Part shown: positions 43,426 to 52,325 of the stretch, one piece after another
Layout: each line of letters opens with the position of its first letter
How positions within the stretch are numbered: the first letter of the stretch is position 1
Translations under genes and position numbers: made by a program
NCBI RefSeq assembly: GCF_002968335.2
Contig: NZ_CP134398.1
Span: 4,774,001 to 4,838,000 of the forward strand
Direction: 5' to 3'
Origin: Mycobacterium sp. ITM-2016-00316
Lineage (GTDB): Bacteria > Actinomycetota > Actinomycetes > Mycobacteriales > Mycobacteriaceae
Length of the DNA: 64,000 nucleotides
Notes under the pieces: generated by a model
The model's database searches: none
What the model saw: only the letters and a program-made list of their open reading frames with translations
Told to the model about the DNA's origin: nothing

Positions 43426-44683
43426 GCGCATTGGCAATGGCATCGATCGGTGTCGTCGCTTCGATCGCTCGTTGTATCCGCCGTCCCGCCGCCCGGTAGC
43501 GGTCATCGCACAGAACGCGGTCGACGGCATCACCGATGGCGGCGGCAGTGGGCATGGAGGTGCCCAGATCCACCCCGACGCCGGTGTGATCGACGCGGGC
43601 GGCCACCTCCGCTTTGTCGGATGTCTCGCCGGCGACCACCAGCGGCACCCCGTGACTCAGCGCGTACTGCACACCGCCGTAGCCGCCGTTGGTGACCATG
43701 ACATCGACGTGTGGCATCAGCGCCGGATACGGCAGCCAGTCCGTCACCCGCGTGTTCGCCGGTATGGGGCAGGTCAGAGTCGCATCGGCGCGCGCGGTGG
43801 TGACCACCACCAGGAGATCGTCCCGATCACCGAGAGCCGCCAGCGTCGGCGAGATCAGCTGGTCGAGGTCGGTGTTGTCGAATGTCCCCTGGGTGACGTG
43901 CACGACCGCCCGGGCCCGCTGAACATCGGACCACCATTCCGGTAGTTCTCTGTCTCCCTTGTTTTTCGCGGCCAGGACCGGGCCCACGAACTCCACCGTC
44001 GGTGGCAGATCCGAACGCGGGTACTCGAACTCCTGGACCGACAGCTGGACCACCGCGTCGGCCAGGCGGGGCCAGTCGCTGATGAACACCGGGGCCGGAC
44101 GGGAACCGGCGCTGCGCAGTGCGCGGTCGAACCGGCGCTGACTGCCGCGCATGATGACGCGGTGGGCGACGGCCGTCATCGGCCGATAGTCGACGCCCGT
44201 TTCGGGTTGCCACGCCATGCCGAAGGGCGGGATGTCGGCGCTGGAGAGGGTCAGCGGTCCCACGTTGCACACCAGCACCGGAGGCCGTGGCCCCTCCTGC
44301 AGCAGCAGGGGTAGCGCACCGGTGAAGGTCACGTCCGCCAGCACGGCGTCAAAGGTGTCACCCTGCAGCGCGGCACGCAGAGAACGGGCCTCCGCGGCAA
44401 GCGGTCTGGCAAAAACGGTGTCCAGTTCGGCGCGCCCCAACCAGAACCGCCGCAGTTGCGCCGGGACACGACGCAACACCGCGGGGGCAGCCGACGGCGG
44501 ATCGATCTGGATGTCCTCGGGCAGGGCGAGTACGGGCAGCCCGGCCCTGCGTGCCAAGTCGCCGAACCCCGAGCCGGTCAGCAGGGTGACATCGTGCCCG
44601 AGTTCCCGCAGCCCCGTCCCGATATCGATCATCGGCAACACGTGACCCCGAATCGGGCTGACGGCAAGCAGGTATCGCGCCAA
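43406..44683 (-). CDS. UGT-type (CrtX-like) glycosyltransferase
   Basis: 425 residues from TTG 44683, which has AAGGAAG 4 nt upstream. GT-B fold: ARYLLAVSPIRGHVLPMIDIG at the N-terminus and a C-terminal nucleotide-sugar-binding block with VVHVTQGTFDN, DWLPYPALMPHVDVMVTNGG and QYALSHGVPLVVAGE. It is divergent from crtE, 200 nt away, which suggests it glucosylates the carotenoid, comparable to CrtX. Linkage to carotenoids is inferred from position only. Confidence 0.8.
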   Translation of the reverse strand: MARYLLAVSPIRGHVLPMIDIGTGLRELGHDVTLLTGSGFGDLARRAGLPVLALPEDIQIDPPSAAPAVLRRVPAQLRRFWLGRAELDTVFARPLAAEARSLRAALQGDTFDAVLADVTFTGALPLLLQEGPRPPVLVCNVGPLTLSSADIPPFGMAWQPETGVDYRPMTAVAHRVIMRGSQRRFDRALRSAGSRPAPVFISDWPRLADAVVQLSVQEFEYPRSDLPPTVEFVGPVLAAKNKGDRELPEWWSDVQRARAVVHVTQGTFDNTDLDQLISPTLAALGDRDDLLVVVTTARADATLTCPIPANTRVTDWLPYPALMPHVDVMVTNGGYGGVQYALSHGVPLVVAGETSDKAEVAARVDHTGVGVDLGTSMPTAAAIGDAVDRVLCDDRYRAAGRRIQRAIEATTPIDAIANALKRCAA

Positions 44684-44883
44684 TCCACTTCCTTCGCTCG
44701 GGACACCCCTGGTGCCCTGTTTGCTCCCCGCTCAAACCGAGCATCACCTGCACCACGCTACCCACTGAATATCGTTGTGCCGGAGACCCACTGCGAGCCC
44801 GTCACCGTCGGGGGGTGGGTGCCGTCCGGGCAATGCCGTCACTCGCCGCTTAGAACCGGAAAAAGTGGGTACATTCAAGATCG
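44684..44883. promoter_or_regulatory. Divergent promoter region of the carotenoid cluster
   Basis: 200 nt between the glycosyltransferase and crtE. On the crtE side GGGTAC (44867-44872) has the -10 shape of mycobacterial SigF/SigB-type promoters and would give an mRNA starting next to the ATG, but no matching -35 GGTTT was found at the expected spacing. The other 180 nt hold nothing clear. Confidence 0.35.
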
Positions 44884-45999
44884 ATGGCAGCACGAACCGA
44901 GGCCGCGACTCAGCCACCCGTCGTCGCCGGCTCGACAGACTCTCCGTGGCTGACGCCGTTGCGCGACCGGGTGCTGGCAGCCGTGGCCGACTTCCTGGAC
45001 ACGCGCTGCAGCGACGCCCTGCACGGCGCCCACGTCGATATCGCCGAAGGAGTCCTGCGCGGCATGCTGGCCGAAGGCAAGTGCGTGCGCTCCAGTTACC
45101 TCTATCTCGGCTGGCAATGCGGTGCCCAACCTTCCGAGGCGACGGTGCGGGCGGCGGCGAGCCTGGAATTACTGCATGCCTTCGCACTGGTCCAGGACGA
45201 TGTGATGGACGAGTCCGATATGCGGCGCGGACGTCCGAGCGCTCACCGCGCGTTCGAGCGATGGCACCAGGAGCGCGGTCTGCCCGGATCATCGGCCCGA
45301 TTCGGCGAGTCCGCCGCCGTCCTGCTCGGCGATCTGTGTCTGGTGTGGGCGGAGCAGATGCTTCGCGAAAGCGGTGTGGGTGCGACCGCACTGGCACGCG
45401 CCTGGCCGCGGTACGACGCGATGCGCACCGAACTCGCGGTCGGACAGTTCGCCGATCTGGTCAATGACAGTGCGGGGTTTCCCAGCCTCGCCGACGTGCT
45501 CGACGTCGCGCGCCGCAAGTCCGGCAACTACACGGTGCGCCGGCCGCTGGAGATCGGCGCCGCACTCGCCGGCTGTGATGACACGGTGCTCGCCATGCTG
45601 GGCCGCTACGGCGGCGCGATCGGTGAGGCCTTCCAGCTCCGCGATGACCTGCTGGGGGTCTTCGGCGCACCCGCGACGACCGGCAAGCCCACCGGTACCG
45701 ATCTGATCGCGCGGAAGGCCACGACCGTGGTGGTCGCGGGATACGAACTGGCATCCGGCGCCCAACAGCGCCAGTTCAAGGAATTCATGACGGCCGACCA
45801 TCTCAGCTCCGATGACGTGACTCGGTGGCAGGCCCTGATCTCGGAGGTGGGAACGGTGAACTGGATAGAGGACATGATCGGCCAGAGACACACGGCGGCG
45901 GTCGAGGCGTTGGGTAGCCTCAGCCCGAACGAACTCGATGCCGGCGCCCGGTCGGCGCTCATCACCATGGCCTCGGCCTGCACCGAGCGGGCGGCCTGA
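44884..45999 (+). CDS. crtE: Geranylgeranyl diphosphate synthase
   Basis: 371 residues. Trans-prenyltransferase that builds the C20 substrate GGPP for phytoene. The first aspartate motif LVQDDVMDESDMRRG (DDxxD) and the second QLRDDLLGVFG are both intact, and MLAEGKCVRSSYLYLGW binds the diphosphate. First gene of the crt operon. Its stop shares one base with the crtI ATG (TGATG), showing tight coupling. No ribosome-binding site is visible before ATG 44884. Confidence 0.93.
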   Translation: MAARTEAATQPPVVAGSTDSPWLTPLRDRVLAAVADFLDTRCSDALHGAHVDIAEGVLRGMLAEGKCVRSSYLYLGWQCGAQPSEATVRAAASLELLHAFALVQDDVMDESDMRRGRPSAHRAFERWHQERGLPGSSARFGESAAVLLGDLCLVWAEQMLRESGVGATALARAWPRYDAMRTELAVGQFADLVNDSAGFPSLADVLDVARRKSGNYTVRRPLEIGAALAGCDDTVLAMLGRYGGAIGEAFQLRDDLLGVFGAPATTGKPTGTDLIARKATTVVVAGYELASGAQQRQFKEFMTADHLSSDDVTRWQALISEVGTVNWIEDMIGQRHTAAVEALGSLSPNELDAGARSALITMASACTERAA

Positions 46000-47510
46000 T
46001 GCGCACCGTGCCCGGACGGACCGAGAACGTGGTCGTGGTGGGTGCCGGCCTGTCGGGGCTGTCGGCGGCGCTACACCTGGCCGGACGGGGACGGCGGGTC
46101 ACCGTCGTCGAACGTGGCTCCCACCCCGGTGGGCGGGTCGGCCGCGCCGATGTGTCCGGGTACCGCATCGACACCGGACCGACGGTCCTGACGATGCCCG
46201 ACATCCTCGATGAAGCCTTCGCCGCGGTCGGAGAATCCACCGCGGACCGTCTCGACCTGATGCCCGTCGACCCCGCCTACCGCGCCTCTTTCGCCGATGG
46301 CAGCAGCCTGGACGTGCACAGCGATGTCAACGCGATGGCCGCCGAGATCGAGCGGTTCGCCGGACGCGCCGAGGCCGACGGATACCTGCGGCTGCGGGAG
46401 TGGCTGACCCGGCTCTATCAGCTCGAGTTCGACGGGTTCATCGGTTCGAACTTCGACTCGCCGCTGTCCCTGCTCACCCCCCAGCTGGCGAAGCTGGCGG
46501 CGATCGGCGGTTTTCGGCGGTGGGAGCCGATGGTGCGACGGTTCATCACCGACGAGCGGCTGCTGCGGGTGTTCACCTTCCAGGCCCTCTATGTCGGGGT
46601 GCCGCCCAAGCGGGCACTGGCTGCCTACGCCGTCATCGCCTACATGGACACCGTCTCCGGTGTCTATTTCCCGCGGGGCGGTATGCGTGCCCTGCCCGAC
46701 GCGTTGGCCGCCGCCGCGTCGGACGCCGGTGTCGAGTTCCGCTACGACGCCAAGGTTTCCGAAATCGAGCGGTCCGGATCGCGGGTCACCGCGGTGCGTA
46801 CCGACACCGGTGAGCGGTTCGCGGCAGACGCGGTCATCCTCACCACAGAGCTGCCCGACACCTACCGGTTGCTCGGACGCACGCCCCGTCGTCCGGCCCG
46901 ACTGCAGCCGGCGCCGTCGGCGGTGGTCGCGCATATCGGTTGCCGCGCTTCCGCTTCCGCGGATGCCGCATCGCATCACACCATCCTGTTCGGCAACGAA
47001 TGGGACCGGACGTTCGATGAGATCATCGATCAGGGCCGGCCGATGGTGGACCCGTCGCTGCTCGTCACCCGCCCGACCGCCGGCGATCCGACCCTCGCCC
47101 CGGACGGCCGGGACCTGCTCTATGTTCTTGCACCGGCTCCCAATACCGATGTCGGGGGCAAGGATTGGGATAGCGACCGCGCCGACTACACCGCGCAGAT
47201 GCTGGACACCGTCACCGCACGGCTCCCGCACCTCGGTGAGGATCCCGAGATCCTGCACGTCGTGACACCCCGGGACTGGGCCCGTCAGGGAATGATCGCG
47301 GGCACCCCGTTCGCGTTGTCCCACACTTTCGGTCAGACCGGGCCGTTCCGGCCGGCCAACACGATTCGCGGTATCGACAATGCGGTGCTGGCCGGCTCGT
47401 CCACCGTGCCCGGCGTCGGCATCCCGACCGCCATCGTGTCGGGTCGCCTGGCCGCCGACAGAATCACCGGAGTCGTAACACCGACCCGCGCACGGACTGT
47501 GACTCGATGA
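45999..47510 (+). CDS. crtI: Phytoene desaturase (CrtI-type)
   Basis: 503 residues. FAD enzyme converting phytoene to lycopene. Dinucleotide motif VVVGAGLSGLSAALHLAGRG and FAD loop HPGGRVGRADVSG at the N-terminus; the C-terminal AGSSTVPGVGIPTAIVSGR is the carotenoid-desaturase signature. Length and motifs are complete. It overlaps crtE by one base and ends 13 nt before crtB. Confidence 0.95.
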   Translation: MRTVPGRTENVVVVGAGLSGLSAALHLAGRGRRVTVVERGSHPGGRVGRADVSGYRIDTGPTVLTMPDILDEAFAAVGESTADRLDLMPVDPAYRASFADGSSLDVHSDVNAMAAEIERFAGRAEADGYLRLREWLTRLYQLEFDGFIGSNFDSPLSLLTPQLAKLAAIGGFRRWEPMVRRFITDERLLRVFTFQALYVGVPPKRALAAYAVIAYMDTVSGVYFPRGGMRALPDALAAAASDAGVEFRYDAKVSEIERSGSRVTAVRTDTGERFAADAVILTTELPDTYRLLGRTPRRPARLQPAPSAVVAHIGCRASASADAASHHTILFGNEWDRTFDEIIDQGRPMVDPSLLVTRPTAGDPTLAPDGRDLLYVLAPAPNTDVGGKDWDSDRADYTAQMLDTVTARLPHLGEDPEILHVVTPRDWARQGMIAGTPFALSHTFGQTGPFRPANTIRGIDNAVLAGSSTVPGVGIPTAIVSGRLAADRITGVVTPTRARTVTR

Positions 47511-47523
47511 TGGGGGCCAGCAC

Positions 47524-48495
47524 ATGATCCACTCCGAACTGGATGCGGCGGGGGTACAGGGGGCGCAACTGCGGGCGGCCTACCAACGCTGCCGGGCGCT
47601 CAATGCCGCCCACGGCAAGACGTTCTTCCTGGCAACCCGGTTGTTGTCGCCGCGGCAACGCCCGGCCGTGCACGCGCTCTACGGTTTCGCCCGGCGGGCC
47701 GACGACGTGCTGGACGGATTCGACGATCGCACGACCACCGAGCGCGCCGACGAGTTACAGGGGCTGGCCGACGCACTGCACAGCCGGTTGGTGATGAACC
47801 GCGTGGAAGGTGACGATCCGGTGCTGGATGCGGTCGTCGACACCGCCCGCAACTACGGTCTGGAGTGGCAGCTGTTCGACGACTTCCTGGCCTCCATGCG
47901 GATGGATCTCACCGTCACCGACTATCCCGACCGGGCTGCACTGGACAGGTACATGTACGGGTCCGCCGAGGTGATCGGCCTGCAGTTGTTGCCGGTGCTG
48001 GGCACCGTGGTCTCCCGCGCGGAGGCGGCCCCGCACGCCGCGGCCCTGGGAAAAGCGTTCCAGCTCACCAACTTCCTGCGTGATATCGACGAAGACCTCA
48101 CCCGTGGGCGGGTGTACCTGCCCGCCGATGAACTGGCCCACCACGGCGTGGACCGCGAGGTGCTCACCTGGTGCCAGCAGAACCGCCGCACCGACCCGCG
48201 ACTGCGGGCCGCCCTGGTCGAGCAGCACGCGCTGACCCGGGGCATCTATGACCACGCCGAACGCGGTATCCCGTTGCTGGAGCCGCAATCCCGGCCGTGT
48301 ATCCGGGCGGCCCTGACGCTGTACTCAGAAATCCTCGACCGCATCGAGGAGATGAACTTCGAGGTCTTCAGCCATCGTGCGACAGTATCGAACCGCCGCC
48401 GCCTGCAGGTCGCAGGCCGTGGACTGATCGATGCATGGCGCGCCCGCGCCCGCCACAAGGGGGAACCGCCGGCGGGCAAGGCCGATGCCGCATGA
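47524..48495 (+). CDS. crtB: Phytoene synthase
   Basis: 323 residues. Joins two GGPP to phytoene. YGFARRADDVLDGFDD contains the first Asp-rich motif and FLRDIDEDLTRGRVYLP the second; DLTVTDYPDRAALDRYMYGSAEVIG is the trans-isoprenyl synthase signature. ATG 47524 follows GGGGG. Overlaps the next gene by ATGA. Confidence 0.95.
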   Translation: MIHSELDAAGVQGAQLRAAYQRCRALNAAHGKTFFLATRLLSPRQRPAVHALYGFARRADDVLDGFDDRTTTERADELQGLADALHSRLVMNRVEGDDPVLDAVVDTARNYGLEWQLFDDFLASMRMDLTVTDYPDRAALDRYMYGSAEVIGLQLLPVLGTVVSRAEAAPHAAALGKAFQLTNFLRDIDEDLTRGRVYLPADELAHHGVDREVLTWCQQNRRTDPRLRAALVEQHALTRGIYDHAERGIPLLEPQSRPCIRAALTLYSEILDRIEEMNFEVFSHRATVSNRRRLQVAGRGLIDAWRARARHKGEPPAGKADAA

Positions 48496-49202
48496 GCACT
48501 ACGCAATACAATGTTCCCGAGGCCTTCGACGCCGGCGCAGGCGCCTATGACGGGTTGGTCGGCGCCAACCCGGGCTACCACCGACACCTGCGGCTGTCCG
48601 CCGAGCGCATGCGCCTACCCGACGGCGGCCGAGGGTTGACACTGCTCGATATCGGCTGCGGCACAGGAGCTTCCACTGCTGCGCTGCTGCATGCGGCGCC
48701 GCACGCGCGCATCGTGGGCGTCGACGGTTCGGCGGGAATGCTCGCCTGTGCCCGCTCGAAGACGTGGCCCGCCACGGTGTCATTCGTGCAGAGCCGCGCC
48801 GAAGATCTGGCACAGGCCGGTGTGAGCGGGCCGTTCGACGGGATCCTGTCCGCCTATCTGGTCCGCAATCTGCCCGACCCCGACCCGGTGCTGCGCGCGC
48901 TGCTGGCCCTGCTGAAACCCGGTGGCATCTTAGCCGCGCACGAATACTCGGTGCGTGACTCCCGCCGCGCCACCGCGATGTGGAATCTGGTGTCGTGCGC
49001 CGTCATCATCCCGGCCGGAAAGATCCGGACCGGCGACGCGGAGCTGTACCGATACCTGCGCCGCAGTGTCAACGACTTCGACGGCGCTGCCCGGTTCCGG
49101 GAGCGGCTGCAACACAACGGCTTCGTCGATGTCCGCAGCGAGACCATGCCGGGGTGGCAGAACGGGATCGTGCACACCTTCCTCGGCAGGGCGGCGTCGT
49201 GA
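48492..49202 (+). CDS. SAM-dependent methyltransferase of the carotenoid operon (CrtT-like)
   Basis: 236 residues from ATG 48492, coupled to crtB by ATGA. Class I methyltransferase: LLDIGCGTGASTAALLHA (motif I), GVDGSAGMLACARS (motif II) and FDGILSAYLVRNLPDPDPVLR (UbiE-like region). A methyltransferase-like gene lies at the same place in other actinobacterial isorenieratene clusters (crtT), but its substrate is unsettled; CrtU moves a methyl group and does not need SAM. Ends in a GTGA overlap with crtU. Confidence 0.85.
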   Translation: MSTTQYNVPEAFDAGAGAYDGLVGANPGYHRHLRLSAERMRLPDGGRGLTLLDIGCGTGASTAALLHAAPHARIVGVDGSAGMLACARSKTWPATVSFVQSRAEDLAQAGVSGPFDGILSAYLVRNLPDPDPVLRALLALLKPGGILAAHEYSVRDSRRATAMWNLVSCAVIIPAGKIRTGDAELYRYLRRSVNDFDGAARFRERLQHNGFVDVRSETMPGWQNGIVHTFLGRAAS

Positions 49203-50734
49203 GCGATACCCGCCGGGTCCTGCACCCCGCGGCGCCGGGCCTGCCGCACGCCGCACAGCTACCCGACCGTCCCACGGTGGCGGTCGTGGGCGGCGGTATC
49301 GCCGGGCTGAGCGCGGCGGCCGCGCTGGCCGAGCGCGGTGTCCAGGTGCATCTTTTCGAGCGGCAGTCCTATCTGGGCGGGCGGGTGGGCGGTTGGACCG
49401 AGACCCTGCCGGATGGCTCGCCGGTGGCGATGAACCGCGGCTTCCACGCCTTCTTCCGCCAGTACTACAACCTGCGCAACCTGCTTCGACGCATCGATCC
49501 CGATTTGTCCATGTTCAGCCCGCTGGACGACTATCCACTCGTCGATGCGAATGGCCGACGCGACACCTTCCGGGGGCTGCCACGCACACCACCCTTCAAC
49601 GCCATGGCATTCGCGTTGCGTAGCCCGACGTTCCGGCTACGCGATCTGGTGCGCCTGGACGCGAAGGCGGCGGCCCCACTGGCGGCGGTGTCGGTGCCCG
49701 AGACCTACTGGCAACTCGACGACATCGACGCCGAATCCTTCCTGCGGGATATCAACTTTCCCGCGGCGGCCCGGCATCTGGCGTTCGAGGTGTTCTCCCG
49801 CAGCTTCTTCACCCGGCCCGAGGCGCTGTCGGCTGCCGAGTTGGCGACGATGTTCCACATCTACTTTCTCGGCTCCAGCGAAGGCCTGGTATTCGACGTC
49901 GCTGCGGCGAACTTCGATGTCGCGCTGTGGCAACCGCTGGAGCGGTATCTGCGCGGCCACGGCGCCCAGATCTACCTGGAGACCGCGGTCCGCAGCGTCA
50001 CCGATGACGGCGACGGCTCGTTCACGGTGACCGACGACTCCGGTGCCACCGTCAGCGCAGACGGCGTGGTGCTGGCCACCGAGGTGCCGGCACTGCAACA
50101 CATCGTCGCCGCATCTCCGGGCCTCGGCGACAGCGAATGGCGCGGCCAGATAGGCGATCTCGGGTCGGCTGCTCCGTTCGTGGTGCGTCGGCTCTGGCTG
50201 GACCGCCCGGTGAACGACGACAGACCTGCCTTTCTGGGCACCGGCGGGTTGCCGCCGCTGGACAACATCAGCGTGCTGAACCGCTACGAGAGTGAAGCGG
50301 CGTCCTGGGCGCGGCGCACCGGGGGCTCCGTGGTGGAACTGCACGCCTACTCCGTCACCGAGGACACCCCGGAGTTGCGCAGCCGACTGGACGCCCGACT
50401 CTACGAGTTGTACCCGGAGACCGCAGCGGCCGGCGTGGTCCACGAAAGCACGTTGTGCCGCAGCGATTGTCCGCGCCTGGGCCCGGGGGATTTCGCGAAC
50501 CGGCCCACCGTGGCGACGTCGCAGGACGGACTCGTGCTGGCCGGTGACGGTATCCGGATCGATCTGCCGGTGGCGCTGATGGAGCGTGCGGCAACCACCG
50601 GCCTCGCCGCGGCCAACACCCTCCTGGGGCGCTTCGGCGTGCGGGGCCACGATCTGTACACGGTGCCGGTACGCGGGCGCTCTGCCGTGCTGCGGGGCCT
50701 CGCCGACCGGGTGGAGGGGCGGGTGCGGACATGA
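49199..50734 (+). CDS. crtU: Carotenoid phi-ring synthase (isorenieratene synthase, CrtU)
   Basis: 511 residues from GTG 49199, overlapping the previous stop. FAD-dependent desaturase/methyl-shift enzyme that turns beta-ionone rings into aromatic phi rings. Motifs: VAVVGGGIAGLSAAAALAERG, YLGGRVGGWTETLPDGSP, then MNRGFHAFFRQYYNLRNLLR, which is typical of CrtU, and TMFHIYFLGSSEGLVFDV. The C-terminus VLAGDGIRIDLPVALMERA closes the FAD site. Acts on a cyclised carotene, so a lycopene cyclase is needed upstream in the pathway but none is found in this operon. Confidence 0.88.
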   Translation: MSDTRRVLHPAAPGLPHAAQLPDRPTVAVVGGGIAGLSAAAALAERGVQVHLFERQSYLGGRVGGWTETLPDGSPVAMNRGFHAFFRQYYNLRNLLRRIDPDLSMFSPLDDYPLVDANGRRDTFRGLPRTPPFNAMAFALRSPTFRLRDLVRLDAKAAAPLAAVSVPETYWQLDDIDAESFLRDINFPAAARHLAFEVFSRSFFTRPEALSAAELATMFHIYFLGSSEGLVFDVAAANFDVALWQPLERYLRGHGAQIYLETAVRSVTDDGDGSFTVTDDSGATVSADGVVLATEVPALQHIVAASPGLGDSEWRGQIGDLGSAAPFVVRRLWLDRPVNDDRPAFLGTGGLPPLDNISVLNRYESEAASWARRTGGSVVELHAYSVTEDTPELRSRLDARLYELYPETAAAGVVHESTLCRSDCPRLGPGDFANRPTVATSQDGLVLAGDGIRIDLPVALMERAATTGLAAANTLLGRFGVRGHDLYTVPVRGRSAVLRGLADRVEGRVRT

Positions 50735-51801
50735 AAGCCTGGCCATTTCAACTGCTTCCGCGCCTCGAATGGAGCCGACAGCGACCGACCTTCGGTCAGG
50801 CCGCGCCCTCGCTGATCGCCGCCGCGCTGGCCAGGTCCCAGCGCAGGCCCAGCGGGAACTGGTATGTGGTCGGGGCCAGCACCGATGTCGCGGGCACGCC
50901 GTTCGGTGTGACGGTCGCCGGGGCCGAACTGGTGTGCTGGCGCGATGGCGAAGGCGGACTCCACGCCGGACCGGCGCGGTGTCCGCACCTGGGCGCCGAT
51001 CTGTGCACCGCAGCGATCGACCGCGGCCACCTGGTCTGCCCGTGGCACGGATTGCGACTGACCGGCCGGGGACGGCCGGACTGGCCCACCCTGCCGGTGT
51101 TCGACGACGGTGTGCTGGTGTGGGTTCGGCTGGATCGGATCGGCGGCGAGCAACCCACCGAGTCCCCGATTCTGTCAGCCCGCCCTGATGGTCCGCGAAT
51201 CTCGGCGGTTGCCAGCATGTCCGGCGCGTGTGAACCGGCCGATATCATCGCCAACCGAATGGACCCGTGGCACGGCGCCTGGTTCCATCCCTATTCGTTC
51301 GCCCAGCTGGAGGTATTGAGCGCGCCGGCTGAGGATCCGGATCTGGCCGAGGACGAGGACCGGTTCCTGGTGGCGGTCACATTCCGGATCGGCCGGCTCG
51401 GGGTGCCGGTGATCGCCGAGTTCACCAGCCCCGAGCCACGGACACTGACCATGCGCATCATCGACGGTGAGGGCAGCGGTAGCGTGGTCGAAACCCATGC
51501 GACCCCTAACGGCCGCGGGCCGGACGGCCGCCCGCGCAGCACGGTGATCGAAGCGGTCGTCGCACACTCCGACCGTCCCGGGTTCGCGCGGGCGCTGCCG
51601 GCGCAGTCGTTGATCGTGCCATTCATGCGCAAGGCGGCCCATCGGCTGTGGCGTGACGACCTGGAGTACGCCGAGCGCCTGCAGGTGGTGAACCGTCAGG
51701 ACGCCGATGGCACAGCGGATTTGCTCAGGCCGCCGGCCGAGCCCAGCCCGGCAGATCCGCAGCCTCCAGCAGTGGTACCTGATCCTGCGCCCAAGGGCTG
51801 A
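50731..51801 (+). CDS. Rieske non-heme iron oxygenase-like protein (DUF5914) at the end of the carotenoid operon
   Basis: 356 residues, ATG overlapping crtU (ATGA). The Rieske [2Fe-2S] domain has CPH (C84, H86) and CPWH (C103, H106). The second domain has NRMDPWHGAWFH (N175, D178, H181, H186), matching NxxDxxHx4H of mononuclear-iron sites in Rieske oxygenases. RDDLEYAERLQ near 308 resembles the C-terminal region that supplies the third (Asp) ligand, possibly D309 or D310. So it looks like a complete oxygenase, for example a ring hydroxylase of the carotenoid. The last ~25 residues are a Pro-rich tail (PPAEPSPADPQPP) coded antisense to the end of idi. Confidence 0.82.
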   Translation: MKAWPFQLLPRLEWSRQRPTFGQAAPSLIAAALARSQRRPSGNWYVVGASTDVAGTPFGVTVAGAELVCWRDGEGGLHAGPARCPHLGADLCTAAIDRGHLVCPWHGLRLTGRGRPDWPTLPVFDDGVLVWVRLDRIGGEQPTESPILSARPDGPRISAVASMSGACEPADIIANRMDPWHGAWFHPYSFAQLEVLSAPAEDPDLAEDEDRFLVAVTFRIGRLGVPVIAEFTSPEPRTLTMRIIDGEGSGSVVETHATPNGRGPDGRPRSTVIEAVVAHSDRPGFARALPAQSLIVPFMRKAAHRLWRDDLEYAERLQVVNRQDADGTADLLRPPAEPSPADPQPPAVVPDPAPKG

Positions 51802-52279
51802 TCGCCCAGTCCAGGGCGGCGGCGGAGCGCACCTCGCTCCAGTCGACCCACACCATGTCCATGACCTCACGCGGCTCCGGTGCAAGCGCACCGTCGATGA
51901 GCGCACAGAAGACCGGGCATATCTCGTTCTCCACGGTGCCATCGGCGGCGCGGGCGCGGTAGCGGAATTCCGGGAGCACGCAGTGCACATCCCGGATCGC
52001 CACGCCGAGTTCCTGGTAACCGCGCCGGTGCACGGCGTCGACGATCGCTTCACCGGGAGCGGGATGGCCACAGAAGGAGTTGGTCCACACTCCGGGCCAG
52101 GTCTGTTTGTCCAGCGCGCGACGGGTCAGCAGGACGCGGCCGGATTCGTCGAACAGGTAGCAGGAGAATCCCAGGTGCAACGGGGTATCGGTGTGGTGGA
52201 CGGCGGCCTTGGCGGCGCTCCCGATCATGTTGCCTGCATCATCGAGCAGGACGACCTGCTCCTCCGGGATCGCATTCAC
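51725..52279 (-). CDS. idi: Isopentenyl-diphosphate delta-isomerase type I
   Basis: 184 residues from GTG 52279, chosen because family proteins begin at VNAIPEEQVVLLDD; earlier in-frame GTG codons (52345, 52450) would run into the secreted-protein gene. Nudix-like fold: TRRALDKQTWPGVWTNSF, the catalytic Cys in NSFCGHPAPGE and the Glu in GTVENEICPVF. Isomerises IPP to DMAPP, supplying prenyl units to crtE. Convergent with the operon; its last 77 nt overlap the Rieske gene. Confidence 0.94.
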   Translation of the reverse strand: MNAIPEEQVVLLDDAGNMIGSAAKAAVHHTDTPLHLGFSCYLFDESGRVLLTRRALDKQTWPGVWTNSFCGHPAPGEAIVDAVHRRGYQELGVAIRDVHCVLPEFRYRARAADGTVENEICPVFCALIDGALAPEPREVMDMVWVDWSEVRSAAALDWAISPWAQDQVPLLEAADLPGWARPAA

Positions 52280-52325
52280 AGTGCTGGAGATAGCCGGTGG
52301 GAACGATGCCGAAACCTGGTGGAGA

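Noticed and set aside
44845..44872. SigF promoter for the crt operon
   Set aside because: GGGTAC fits the -10, but no GGTTT-like -35 lies 15-17 nt upstream; kept only as a weak remark.
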